Shown: positions 1-7,328 of the stretch, piece after piece
Layout: each line of letters begins with the position of its first letter
How positions within the stretch are numbered: the stretch's first letter is position 1
Source of the DNA: Muriiphilus sp048268845
GTDB taxonomy: Bacteria > Pseudomonadota > Alphaproteobacteria > Rhodobacterales > Rhodobacteraceae
Assembly (NCBI GenBank): GCA_048268845.1
Contig: JBLWUQ010000001.1
Location: 248,001-312,000, forward strand
DNA: 64,000 nucleotides
Direction: 5' to 3'
Translations under genes and position numbers: made by a program
The notes under the pieces: generated by a model
Told to the model about the DNA's origin: nothing
Databases searched by the model: none
Seen by the model: the letters and a program-made list of their open reading frames with translations, nothing else

Positions 1-1059
1 TGCTACGTCAAGGACGTGCGCCGCGAGGTTCGCGGGCCGCAAATCTTCCTGTCCCGCACCGCGCCTGAATTCATGGCGGAATTGTTCAAGATGGAAGTGC
101 CCGAGATCTACGACGGCATCATCGAGATCAAGGCCGTCGCCCGCGATCCGGGCTCGCGCGCCAAGATCGCGGTCATCAGCTATGACAACTCGATCGACCC
201 GGTCGGCGCCTGCGTCGGGATGCGCGGCTCGCGCGTTCAGGCCGTGGTGAACGAGCTTCAGGGTGAGAAGATCGACATCATCCCGTGGAACGAGGACGTG
301 CCGACGTTCCTTGTGAACGCATTGCAGCCCGCCGAAGTGTCCAAGGTGGTGTTCGACGAGGAGGCCGAGCGGGTCGAAGTCGTGGTGCCCGACGAACAGC
401 TTTCGCTGGCGATCGGGCGTCGTGGCCAGAACGTGCGGCTTGCAAGCCAGCTGACCGGGCTCGACATCGACATCCTCACCGAAGAAGAGGAAAGCGCGCG
501 CCGTCAGGCCGAGTTCGCCGAGCGCACCAAGCTGTTCATGGACACGCTCGACCTCGACGAGTTCTTCGCTCAGCTTCTGGTCGCCGAGGGCTTCACCAGC
601 CTTGAAGAAGTTGCCTATGTCGAGATGGACGAGCTTCTGGTGATCGACGGCATCGACGATTCGACCGCCGCCGAGCTTCAGGCGCGGGCCCGCGACGTTA
701 TCGAGGAACAGAGCCGCAAGGCGCTGGACCATGCCCGCGAACTGGGCGCCGAGGACAGCCTGATCGGGTTCGAGGGTCTGACCCCGCAGATGGTCGAGGC
801 GCTGGCCGAAGACGGCGTGCTGACGCTCGAGGATTTCGCCACCTGCGCCGACTGGGAACTGGCCGGCGGCTGGACCACGGTCGATGGCGAGCGCGTGAAG
901 GACGACGGCCTGCTCGAGAAGTTCGACGTCAACCTCGAAGAAGCGCAGAACCTTGTGATGACCGCGCGGATCCTGCTGGGCTGGGTCGATCCGGCCGATC
1001 TGGTCGGGGAAACCGACGAAGATGCCGAGGCCGAAACCGGCGAGGAGGCCGGGGCCTGA
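1..1059 (+). CDS. nusA: Transcription termination/antitermination factor NusA (5' end outside window)
   Basis: NusA binds RNA polymerase and nascent RNA and modulates pausing, termination and antitermination in the cytoplasm. The frame is open from base 1, so the N-terminal RNAP-binding domain and most of the S1 domain lie upstream; 352 residues are visible. The visible part has a first KH domain with a GxxG-type loop (VGACVGMRGSRVQ), a second KH domain (IGRRGQNVRLASQLTG), and two C-terminal acidic helix-hairpin-helix-like repeats (LLVIDGIDDSTAAEL and the following SLIGFEGLTPQMVEAL), ending in an Asp/Glu-rich tail. The nusA-ylxR-infB order is a classic bacterial operon and supports the call. 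The stop codon lies 14 nt before the next start, so the genes are almost certainly co-transcribed. Confidence 0.97.
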   Translation, partial: CYVKDVRREVRGPQIFLSRTAPEFMAELFKMEVPEIYDGIIEIKAVARDPGSRAKIAVISYDNSIDPVGACVGMRGSRVQAVVNELQGEKIDIIPWNEDVPTFLVNALQPAEVSKVVFDEEAERVEVVVPDEQLSLAIGRRGQNVRLASQLTGLDIDILTEEEESARRQAEFAERTKLFMDTLDLDEFFAQLLVAEGFTSLEEVAYVEMDELLVIDGIDDSTAAELQARARDVIEEQSRKALDHARELGAEDSLIGFEGLTPQMVEALAEDGVLTLEDFATCADWELAGGWTTVDGERVKDDGLLEKFDVNLEEAQNLVMTARILLGWVDPADLVGETDEDAEAETGEEAGA

Positions 1060-1072
1060 TCGCAGGCTCCGG

Positions 1073-1726
1073 ATGCGGCCCATGGCGCGCGGGGGCAAAA
1101 CCAGTGACCGGACGGCGGCTCCTGAGCGGCGGTGCATCGCGACCGGCGAGGTTCAGCCGACCGCAGGCCTGATCCGGTTCGTGGTCGGCCCCGGTGATGT
1201 TGTCGTCGCCGATCTGCTCGGCAAGTTGCCCGGTCGCGGCATCTGGGTCACGGCCAATCGCGCCGCGCTCGACAAGGCGGTGGCAAAGAACCTCTTTGCC
1301 CGCGCCGCGCGGCAACCGGTGAATGTGCCGCCCGATCTGGTGGCCCAGGTCGAGAAGGCACTGGCCGACCGGGTGGTGAACCTCATCGCCCTGGCGCGCA
1401 AGGCGGGCGAGGCGGTGGCGGGGTTCGAAAAGGTCAAGGACTGGCTGTCGAAGGATCAGGCCGAGGTGCTGATCCAGGCGTCCGACGGGTCCGAGCGGGG
1501 CAAGACGAAACTTCGCCCGCCGCACGGAAAAGGCAGATTTATAGGGTGTTTGAGCGCCAACGAATTGGGTTTGGCTTTCGGACGGGAAAATGTGATACAT
1601 GGCGCGCTCGCGGGTGGTGGACTCACACAACGTGTTGTAGAGGAAGCCGCGAAGCTTCATGGCTTTCGCGAAAATGACGACGGGACCGCCCGTCGGAAAG
1701 GTACGAAATCGAATGAACGATACTGA
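1073..1726 (+). CDS. YlxR-type RNA-binding protein with C-terminal L7Ae-like region
   Basis: A two-part protein of about 217 residues. The N-terminal DUF448/YlxR domain carries the diagnostic PERRCIATGE and GRGIWVTANRAAL segments. The C-terminal half (ALADRVVNLIALARKAGEAVAGFEKV) looks like an L7Ae/L30e-type RNA-binding fold; this fusion is usual in alphaproteobacteria. The role is inferred to be RNA or ribosome associated; YlxR proteins have also been proposed as nucleoid or expression regulators. The open frame reaches back into nusA, but I chose the ATG at 1073. An ATG at 1082 (MARGGKTSDRT) is equally plausible and matches the usual N-terminus. The 3' end overlaps the start of infB by 14 nt, suggesting translational coupling. 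Confidence 0.9.
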   Translation: MRPMARGGKTSDRTAAPERRCIATGEVQPTAGLIRFVVGPGDVVVADLLGKLPGRGIWVTANRAALDKAVAKNLFARAARQPVNVPPDLVAQVEKALADRVVNLIALARKAGEAVAGFEKVKDWLSKDQAEVLIQASDGSERGKTKLRPPHGKGRFIGCLSANELGLAFGRENVIHGALAGGGLTQRVVEEAAKLHGFRENDDGTARRKGTKSNERY

Positions 1727-4217
1727 CGGCAAAAAGCCCCTTGGTCTGCGCGGCGGATCGCGCCCCGGTCAGGTGAAGCAGAGCTTCAGCCACGGCCGGA
1801 CCAAGAACGTGGTTGTGGAAACGAAGCGCAAACGCGTTGTCGTGCCCAAGCCCGGCGCTGCTGCCGCATCGCCCGGCGACGGCAAGAAACCCATTGGCGG
1901 TGATCCGACCAAGCGGCCTGCCGGTATCTCGGATGCCGAGCTGGAGCGCCGGATGAAGGCGCTCGCGGCTGCCAGGGCCAACGCGGCCGATGAAGCCAAG
2001 CAGCGGGAAGAGGACGAAAAGGCGCGCGAGGAAGAACGCGAGCTGCGCCGTCGCGAGCTGGAAGAAAAAGAGCGCGACGAACGCGAGCGCGAGGAAAAGG
2101 CACGCAAAAAGGCCGAGGACGAGGAGCGCAAGCAGCGCGACGTCGAGGCCGCCAAGACTCGCGTCAAGCCCGCACCCGTCGCGGTGGACGACCCGGCTGC
2201 GGCCCAGGCGGCCGAAGCGCGCGCCGGCAAGGCCGATGGTCCGCGCAAGCCCGACCGCGAGCGTGTCGTGGACGACCGTCAGGTGCGCGCCAAGGCAACC
2301 CGCGAGGAAGACGCCCGTCGCTCGGGCAAGCTGACGCTGAATCAGGCGCTGCGTGGCGGCGAAGGCGGCCGCCAGCGGTCGATGGCCGCGATGAAGCGCA
2401 AGCAGGAGCGTCTGCGCCAGAAGGCGATGGGCGGCTCCGAGCCGCGCGAAAAGATCATCCGCGACGTGCGGGTGCCCGAAACCATCGTGGTGCAGGAGCT
2501 TGCCAACCGCATGGCCGAGCGCGTCGCCGACGTGGTCAAGGCATTGATGAAGATGGACATGATGGTGACGCAGAACCAGTCCATCGACGCCGACACCGCC
2601 GAACTGATCGTCGAGGAATTCGGCCACCGCATGCTGCGCGTGTCCGATTCCGATGTCGAACAGGTCATCGAACAGGTCGAGGACAAGGACGAGGACCTTG
2701 AGCCGCGCCCGCCGGTCATTACCGTCATGGGCCACGTCGACCACGGCAAGACCTCGCTGCTCGACGCGATCCGCAAGGCCAAGGTGACCGCCGGTGAAGC
2801 GGGCGGAATCACGCAGCATATCGGCGCCTATCAGGTGACGACCGAGTCGGGGCAGGCGCTGACCTTCCTCGACACGCCGGGCCACGCCGCCTTCACCTCG
2901 ATGCGCGCGCGCGGTGCTCATGTGACCGATATCGTCGTGCTGGTCGTGGCCGCCGACGACTCGGTGATGCCGCAGACGATCGAGGCGATCAACCACGCCA
3001 AGGCGGCCAAGGTGCCGATGATCGTGGCGATCAACAAGTGCGACAAGTACGAGGCGAACCCCGACAAGGTGCGCACCGAACTGCTTCAGCACGAAGTCGT
3101 CGTCGAAGGTCTTTCGGGCGATGTGCAGGATATCGAAGTCTCGGCCACCACCGGTCAGGGGATCACGGAACTGCTCGAAGCCATCGCGCTTCAGTCCGAG
3201 ATTCTCGAACTCAAGGCCAACCCCCAGCGCCCCGCCCAGGGCGCCGTGATCGAGGCCCAGCTCGACGTCGGGCGCGGCCCGGTTGCGACGGTTCTGGTCC
3301 AGAACGGCACCCTGCGCCAGGGCGACATCTTCGTCGTGGGCGAGCAGTGGGGCAAGGTTCGCGCCATGGAGAACGACCGTGGCGAACGGATCAGCGAAGC
3401 CGGCCCGTCGGTGCCGGTCGAGGTGCTCGGCCTGAACGGCACGCCCGAGGCGGGCGACGTTCTGAACGTGGTCGACACCGAAGCCCAGGCGCGCGAGATC
3501 GCGGAATACCGCGCCCACGCCGCCAAGGAAAGGCGCGCCGCCGTTGGTGCGGGCACCTCGCTCGAGCAGCTTCTGGCGCAGGCCAAGGCCAGCGAAGACG
3601 TCAAGGAACTGCCGATCGTGGTGAAAGCCGACGTGCAGGGTTCGGCCGAGGCCATCGTTCAGGCGATGGAGAAGATCGGCAACGAAGAGGTCCGCGTGCG
3701 GGTGCTGCACTTCGGCGTCGGCGCGATCACCGAGACCGATGTCGGCCTGGCCGAAGCCTCGAACGCGCCGATCATCGGCTTCAACGTCCGTGCCAACGCC
3801 CCGGCGCGCAACAGCGCCAACCAGAAAAGCGTCGAGATTCGCTATTACAGCGTGATCTACGACCTTGTGGACGACGTGAAGGCGGCGGCTTCGGGCCTGC
3901 TGTCGGCCGAGGTGCGCGAGAACTTCATCGGCTACGCCGAGATCAGGGAAGTGTTCAAGGTCTCGGGCGTCGGCAAGGTTGCCGGTTGTCTGGTGACCGA
4001 GGGCATCGCCCGCCGCTCGGCGGGTGTGCGGCTACTGCGCGACAACGTGGTGATCCACGAAGGCACGCTGAAGACGCTCAAGCGCTTCAAGGACGAAGTG
4101 AAAGAGGTCCAGTCCGGCCAGGAATGCGGCATGGCGTTCGAGAACTACGACGATATCCGCCCCGGCGACGTGATCGAGATCTTCGAGCGCGAAGAAATCG
4201 AGCGCACCCTCGCGTGA
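1713..4217 (+). CDS. infB: Translation initiation factor IF-2
   Basis: IF-2 is the GTPase that places fMet-tRNA on the 30S subunit and promotes subunit joining. The protein is 834 residues. It has a short conserved N-terminus (MNDTDGKKPLGLRGG), a long charged Glu/Arg/Lys-rich helical linker (about residues 75-150), the IF2_N element, then the G domain with G1 GHVDHGKTS (about residue 340), G3 DTPGH and G4 NKCD. The C-terminal translation-factor barrels end in DVIEIFEREEIERTLA. The start at 1713 was chosen because MNDTDGKKPLGLRGG is the family N-terminus; the frame extends 18 codons further upstream without homology. It closes the nusA-ylxR-infB unit and is followed by a rho-independent terminator. 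Confidence 0.98.
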   Translation: MNDTDGKKPLGLRGGSRPGQVKQSFSHGRTKNVVVETKRKRVVVPKPGAAAASPGDGKKPIGGDPTKRPAGISDAELERRMKALAAARANAADEAKQREEDEKAREEERELRRRELEEKERDEREREEKARKKAEDEERKQRDVEAAKTRVKPAPVAVDDPAAAQAAEARAGKADGPRKPDRERVVDDRQVRAKATREEDARRSGKLTLNQALRGGEGGRQRSMAAMKRKQERLRQKAMGGSEPREKIIRDVRVPETIVVQELANRMAERVADVVKALMKMDMMVTQNQSIDADTAELIVEEFGHRMLRVSDSDVEQVIEQVEDKDEDLEPRPPVITVMGHVDHGKTSLLDAIRKAKVTAGEAGGITQHIGAYQVTTESGQALTFLDTPGHAAFTSMRARGAHVTDIVVLVVAADDSVMPQTIEAINHAKAAKVPMIVAINKCDKYEANPDKVRTELLQHEVVVEGLSGDVQDIEVSATTGQGITELLEAIALQSEILELKANPQRPAQGAVIEAQLDVGRGPVATVLVQNGTLRQGDIFVVGEQWGKVRAMENDRGERISEAGPSVPVEVLGLNGTPEAGDVLNVVDTEAQAREIAEYRAHAAKERRAAVGAGTSLEQLLAQAKASEDVKELPIVVKADVQGSAEAIVQAMEKIGNEEVRVRVLHFGVGAITETDVGLAEASNAPIIGFNVRANAPARNSANQKSVEIRYYSVIYDLVDDVKAAASGLLSAEVRENFIGYAEIREVFKVSGVGKVAGCLVTEGIARRSAGVRLLRDNVVIHEGTLKTLKRFKDEVKEVQSGQECGMAFENYDDIRPGDVIEIFEREEIERTLA

Positions 4218-4244
4218 TCGCCTTGTTTCTCTGACACAAAAAAG

Positions 4245-4279
4245 CGGCGGGTGCTCCAGGGCATCCGCCGTTTTCGTTT
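4245..4279 (+). terminator. Rho-independent terminator after infB
   Basis: Two 10-nt arms (4245-4254 cggcgggtgc and 4261-4270 gcatccgccg, one G-U wobble) surround a 6-nt loop and are followed by a T-rich tail (ttttcgttt). An A-run precedes the stem, so the element could also end transcription of the small gene converging from the other strand. Confidence 0.85.
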
Positions 4280-4299
4280 CTGACGCTCGTTGCTGCCTG

Positions 4300-4440
4300 T
4301 CAGGCCGCCTTGGCCGAGATGATGGGCCGTCCGACAAACTCGCGCTCGCCGACGCGCACGACAACCCGCCCGTCAGGCAGATCGCGAACAAAGATCCCCT
4401 GCACCGAGACGCAGCTTCCCAATGTGATTGTTCTCACCAT
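4300..4440 (-). CDS. Small conserved-looking protein of 46 residues, function unknown
   Basis: Translation on the minus strand from the ATG at 4440 gives a 46-residue protein: MVRTITLGSCVSVQGIFVRD, then a Val-rich stretch with Gly-Arg turns (GRVVVRVGERE), ending FVGRPIISAKAA. A good ribosome-binding sequence (gggggaataggtaaa) precedes the ATG. The residue pattern of alternating Val with Gly/Arg turns resembles a tiny beta-barrel or OB-like fold. I believe similar small proteins occur next to infB/argJ in other Rhodobacterales, but this is memory, not a search. It lies on the same strand as mutT-argJ, 87 nt downstream, and ends against the bidirectional infB terminator. No function is assigned. 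Confidence 0.65.
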   Translation of the reverse strand: MVRTITLGSCVSVQGIFVRDLPDGRVVVRVGEREFVGRPIISAKAA

Positions 4441-4527
4441 TTTACCTATTCCCCCAAATGGTGCCCCATTTTGCACGAGATCAGGATAAATTGGAAAGGG
4501 AATCTTAAGGACAGAAGGACGCTGCGC

Positions 4528-4926
4528 TTACAACCAGTCGCGCAGGATCGGCACGATCGGAAGGTCAGCCGGCGGCATCGGATAATTGCGCAGGTCATTT
4601 GCCCGCACCCATGCCAACTTCTGCCCTTCAAGCGGGGTTACACTGCCCTGCCAGCGGCGGCAGGCAAACAGCGGCATCAGCAGGTGAAAATCCTCGTAGC
4701 TGTGGCTCGCAAAGGCCAGCGGCGCGAGGCAGGAGGCATGGGTGTCGATGCCAAGCTCTTCCTGCAACTCGCGAATCAGCGCGGCCTCGGGGGTTTCGCC
4801 ATCCTCGACCTTGCCGCCGGGAAATTCCCAAAGCCCGGCCATGGATTTCCCCTCCGGGCGCTGCGCTAGCAGCACCCGGCCGTCGATGTCGATAAGCGCA
4901 ACCGCGCTGACCAGAACGATCTTCAC
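4528..4926 (-). CDS. mutT: MutT-type 8-oxo-dGTP diphosphatase (Nudix)
   Basis: This 132-residue Nudix hydrolase most likely cleaves oxidised dGTP to the monophosphate, cleaning the nucleotide pool. The Nudix box is complete: GGKVEDGETPEAALIRELQE followed by ELGI (about residues 37-60, pattern GX5EX7REUXEEXGU). The N-terminal strand MKIVLVSAVALIDIDGRVLL and the PEGKSMAGLWEFPGGK segment are typical of MutT rather than other Nudix enzymes. The start codon overlaps the argJ stop by 4 nt (ATGA), so the two are translationally coupled in a PPIase-argJ-mutT operon. This gene association is common in alphaproteobacteria. Confidence 0.93.
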   Translation of the reverse strand: MKIVLVSAVALIDIDGRVLLAQRPEGKSMAGLWEFPGGKVEDGETPEAALIRELQEELGIDTHASCLAPLAFASHSYEDFHLLMPLFACRRWQGSVTPLEGQKLAWVRANDLRNYPMPPADLPIVPILRDWL

Positions 4927-6227
4927 GAACGGTAATCCGCGTTGATCTGGATGTAGCCGTGGGTCAGATCGCAGGTCCAGACCGTCGCAGCACCCTCGCC
5001 CAACCCGAGATCGACGGCGATCACTAGCTCGGCGTTCTTCATGTAGCCCGCGCCAAGCTCCTCGCGGTACTCCGGCGAAACCCAGCCGTTTTCCGCGACA
5101 AGGATATCGCCAAACCGGATCGTCAGCCGGTCACGATCCGCCGCCGCCCCGGACTTGCCGATCGCCATGACGATGCGGCCCCAGTTCGGGTCTTCACCTG
5201 CAATCGCGGTCTTGACCAGCGGCGAGTTGGCGATTGCCATGGCGTGAATCCGCGCGTCGGAATCCGATGCCGCGCCGCTGACCCGGACCTCGACGAATTT
5301 CGTCGCGCCCTCACCGTCGCGCACGACCTGATGCGCAAGGTCGAGCATCACGTGGTGCAGCGCATCGCGGAACCCTTCGTCCTTGCCGCTCACCGTGACA
5401 CCCGACGCACCGGTCGCTGCCAGCAGCAGCGTGTCCGACGTAGACGTATCGCTGTCGACGGTGATGTTGTTGAAGGTCTTGTCGGTCAACTCGCCCAGCA
5501 TCGCCTGCAAATCAGGCTGCGCGATCTTCGCATCGGTGAAGATATAGACCAGCATCGTCGCCATGTCCGGCGCGATCATGCCGGACCCCTTGGCGATGCC
5601 GGCGATCCGGACCGGCTGGCCGCCGATCATGACTTCGGCTCCGGCCCCCTTGGGGAAGGTGTCGGTCGTCATGATGGCGCGCGCCGCCAGGGCGATGGCG
5701 TCGGGCGAAAGTGCTACGTTCAGCTCGTCGAGCTTGGCCGTGATCCGCTCGAACGGCAGCGGTTCGCCGATCACGCCGGTCGAGGATGAGAACACCCGCG
5801 ATTGCGGCACGCCGGTCACGCGCGCAACCTCGGACGTGATCGCCGCCACGGCCTTTTGTCCGCTCGCCCCGGTGAAGGCGTTGGAGTTGCCCGAGTTGAC
5901 GATGATCGCGGCACCGGCAGAAGCATCGCCGCCGATCTTTTCCTGACAATCCAGCACCGGAGCCGACCTGGTGGCCGACCGGGTGAAGACCCCGGCGACC
6001 GCGGTGCCCGGATCGAGCACCGCCAGCATCACATCGGTGCGCTCGGCATAGCGCACCCCGGCCTGCGTTGCCGCAAACCGGACGCCGCCAATCTGCGGCA
6101 GCGCCGGAAACCCGCCCGGCGGCGCCAGCGGCGCCACCTTGTGCGTGTGGCTGCGGGCCGCTTCAAGTTGTGCCCGGGTCTTTGCCAGCTTCTTCTTCAG
6201 CTTGGCGATCTTCGCCGTCTTGCCCAT
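4923..6227 (-). CDS. argJ: Bifunctional glutamate N-acetyltransferase/N-acetylglutamate synthase ArgJ
   Basis: ArgJ transfers the acetyl group of N-acetylornithine to glutamate and can also make N-acetylglutamate from acetyl-CoA; it closes the cyclic arginine pathway in the cytoplasm. The 434-residue product contains the autocleavage region MIAPDMATMLVYIFTDA, in which the ATML motif supplies the nucleophilic Thr that becomes the N-terminus of the beta chain. Other family blocks are VNSGNSNAFTGASGQK and FNNITVDSDTSTSDT. An unusual extra N-terminal stretch of about 35 residues is Lys/Ala-rich (MGKTAKIAKLKKKLAKTRAQ) and could form a short coiled coil; a start further downstream cannot be excluded. 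It is followed by mutT with a 4-nt overlap. Confidence 0.96.
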   Translation of the reverse strand: MGKTAKIAKLKKKLAKTRAQLEAARSHTHKVAPLAPPGGFPALPQIGGVRFAATQAGVRYAERTDVMLAVLDPGTAVAGVFTRSATRSAPVLDCQEKIGGDASAGAAIIVNSGNSNAFTGASGQKAVAAITSEVARVTGVPQSRVFSSSTGVIGEPLPFERITAKLDELNVALSPDAIALAARAIMTTDTFPKGAGAEVMIGGQPVRIAGIAKGSGMIAPDMATMLVYIFTDAKIAQPDLQAMLGELTDKTFNNITVDSDTSTSDTLLLAATGASGVTVSGKDEGFRDALHHVMLDLAHQVVRDGEGATKFVEVRVSGAASDSDARIHAMAIANSPLVKTAIAGEDPNWGRIVMAIGKSGAAADRDRLTIRFGDILVAENGWVSPEYREELGAGYMKNAELVIAVDLGLGEGAATVWTCDLTHGYIQINADYRS

Positions 6228-6248
6228 GGTCCGACCCTTTGCCGACGC

Positions 6249-7154
6249 TTATTCGAACATCGCGGGATTGCTGAGCACCGACGGATCGAAACCTTCAAGC
6301 TCGACCCGCTCAACCTCGGCGCCTTCAAGAAGCTCCGCCAGCGCGGCCTCGACGGCCTCGTTTTCCAGCGCCTCGATGATCTCGCCGCGCACCGCTTCAA
6401 GCTCGGGCACCGGAGCTTCGCGCGTGTCGTTGAGCTTGACCACATGCCAGCCGAACTGGGTCTGGAGCGGGCCCGCGACCTCGCCGACCTCCATGTCGGT
6501 CACCGCAACCTCAAAGGGCTCGACCATCATGCCGGGGCCGAACCAGCCAAGTGCGCCGCCTTCGGGACCGCTGGGGCCGGTGGAATGTTCGCGCGCCAGC
6601 TCGGCGAAATCGGCGCCGTTGTTCAATTCCTCGATCAGCGCCGCGGCTTCTTCCTCGGTCTCGACCAGGATATGCGAGGCGTCCCATTCCACGCTCGGCT
6701 CGGCATCGACAAAGGTGGTGGCATAGAACGCCTGCACCTTCTCGTCGTCGACCGCGCCGGCAAGAATTTCGCCAAGCGTCTCGGTCGCCTTGACGGCCCG
6801 GATCTCGTTGTCGATCTGCACCTGACCACGCGCGCTGATCTCACCCGCCGCCTGGCCCAGCACCGTCTGCTGGATAAGCTGTTCGACCAGACCGGGAAAC
6901 AGCACGTCTTCGGGCAAGGCCTGATATTGCTGTGGCAGCGCCAGACGCGCCGCGATCACATGACCCAGCGTGATGTTTTCGCCATTCACCGTTGCCACGA
7001 CGGTGCTGGCCGTGACCGGTGCCGCCTCGGTCTCGGCCGCTGCGGCAGGCGCCTCGGCACCGGCTGCGGCGTCCTGCGCATGGGCGGGCAGCGCAAGGCC
7101 AAGCGTGAGCGCCGCGCCGAGCAGGAACGAGGTATGTTTTGCCGTCAGGGTCAT
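6249..7154 (-). CDS. Periplasmic parvulin-type peptidyl-prolyl isomerase (PpiC/PrsA/SurA family)
   Basis: This 301-residue exported foldase should isomerise prolyl bonds in periplasmic or outer-membrane clients. The start at 7154 gives a standard signal peptide (MTLTAKHTSFLLGAALTLGL, with ALPAHAQ cleavage region) and is preceded by aaaggaattcac. After an Ala/Glu-rich linker and a SurA-like N-terminal helical domain comes the rotamase domain (about residues 150-250) with ASHILVETEEEA, FAELAREHSTGPSGPEGGAL and FGWHVVKL. The C-terminal helix completes a SurA/PrsA-like architecture. It lies upstream of argJ on the same strand (21 nt apart) and is divergent from secA, a recurrent Rhodobacterales arrangement linking export and folding. 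Confidence 0.92.
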   Translation of the reverse strand: MTLTAKHTSFLLGAALTLGLALPAHAQDAAAGAEAPAAAAETEAAPVTASTVVATVNGENITLGHVIAARLALPQQYQALPEDVLFPGLVEQLIQQTVLGQAAGEISARGQVQIDNEIRAVKATETLGEILAGAVDDEKVQAFYATTFVDAEPSVEWDASHILVETEEEAAALIEELNNGADFAELAREHSTGPSGPEGGALGWFGPGMMVEPFEVAVTDMEVGEVAGPLQTQFGWHVVKLNDTREAPVPELEAVRGEIIEALENEAVEAALAELLEGAEVERVELEGFDPSVLSNPAMFE

Positions 7155-7190
7155 GTGAATTCCTTTGAAAGGACCAGCGGTCCGGTGTCG

Positions 7191-7219
7191 TTGACTATTC
7201 TGCCCCCGGCCCTTACATC
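7191..7219 (+). promoter_or_regulatory. Candidate sigma-70-type promoter for secA
   Basis: TTGACT (7191-7196), a 17-nt spacer and TACATC (7214-7219) lie in the 174-nt intergenic region between the divergent PPIase and secA. The predicted start of transcription would leave a leader of about 100 nt. This is pattern matching only. Confidence 0.45.
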
Positions 7220-7328
7220 GCAAGAGTCCCCGAGGCGGGGTTTCCCGCCCTTGATATGGGGCCGGGCCGGGACGAGCAAGCACCCCGCGCGATCACGACA
7301 CAGAGAGACCCATACGGGCGGAGAAAAC

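Noticed and set aside
5802..7328. The 509-codon upstream extension of the secA frame over argJ and the PPIase
   Set aside because: Antisense to two recognised genes; the SecA N-terminus is clearly at 7329.
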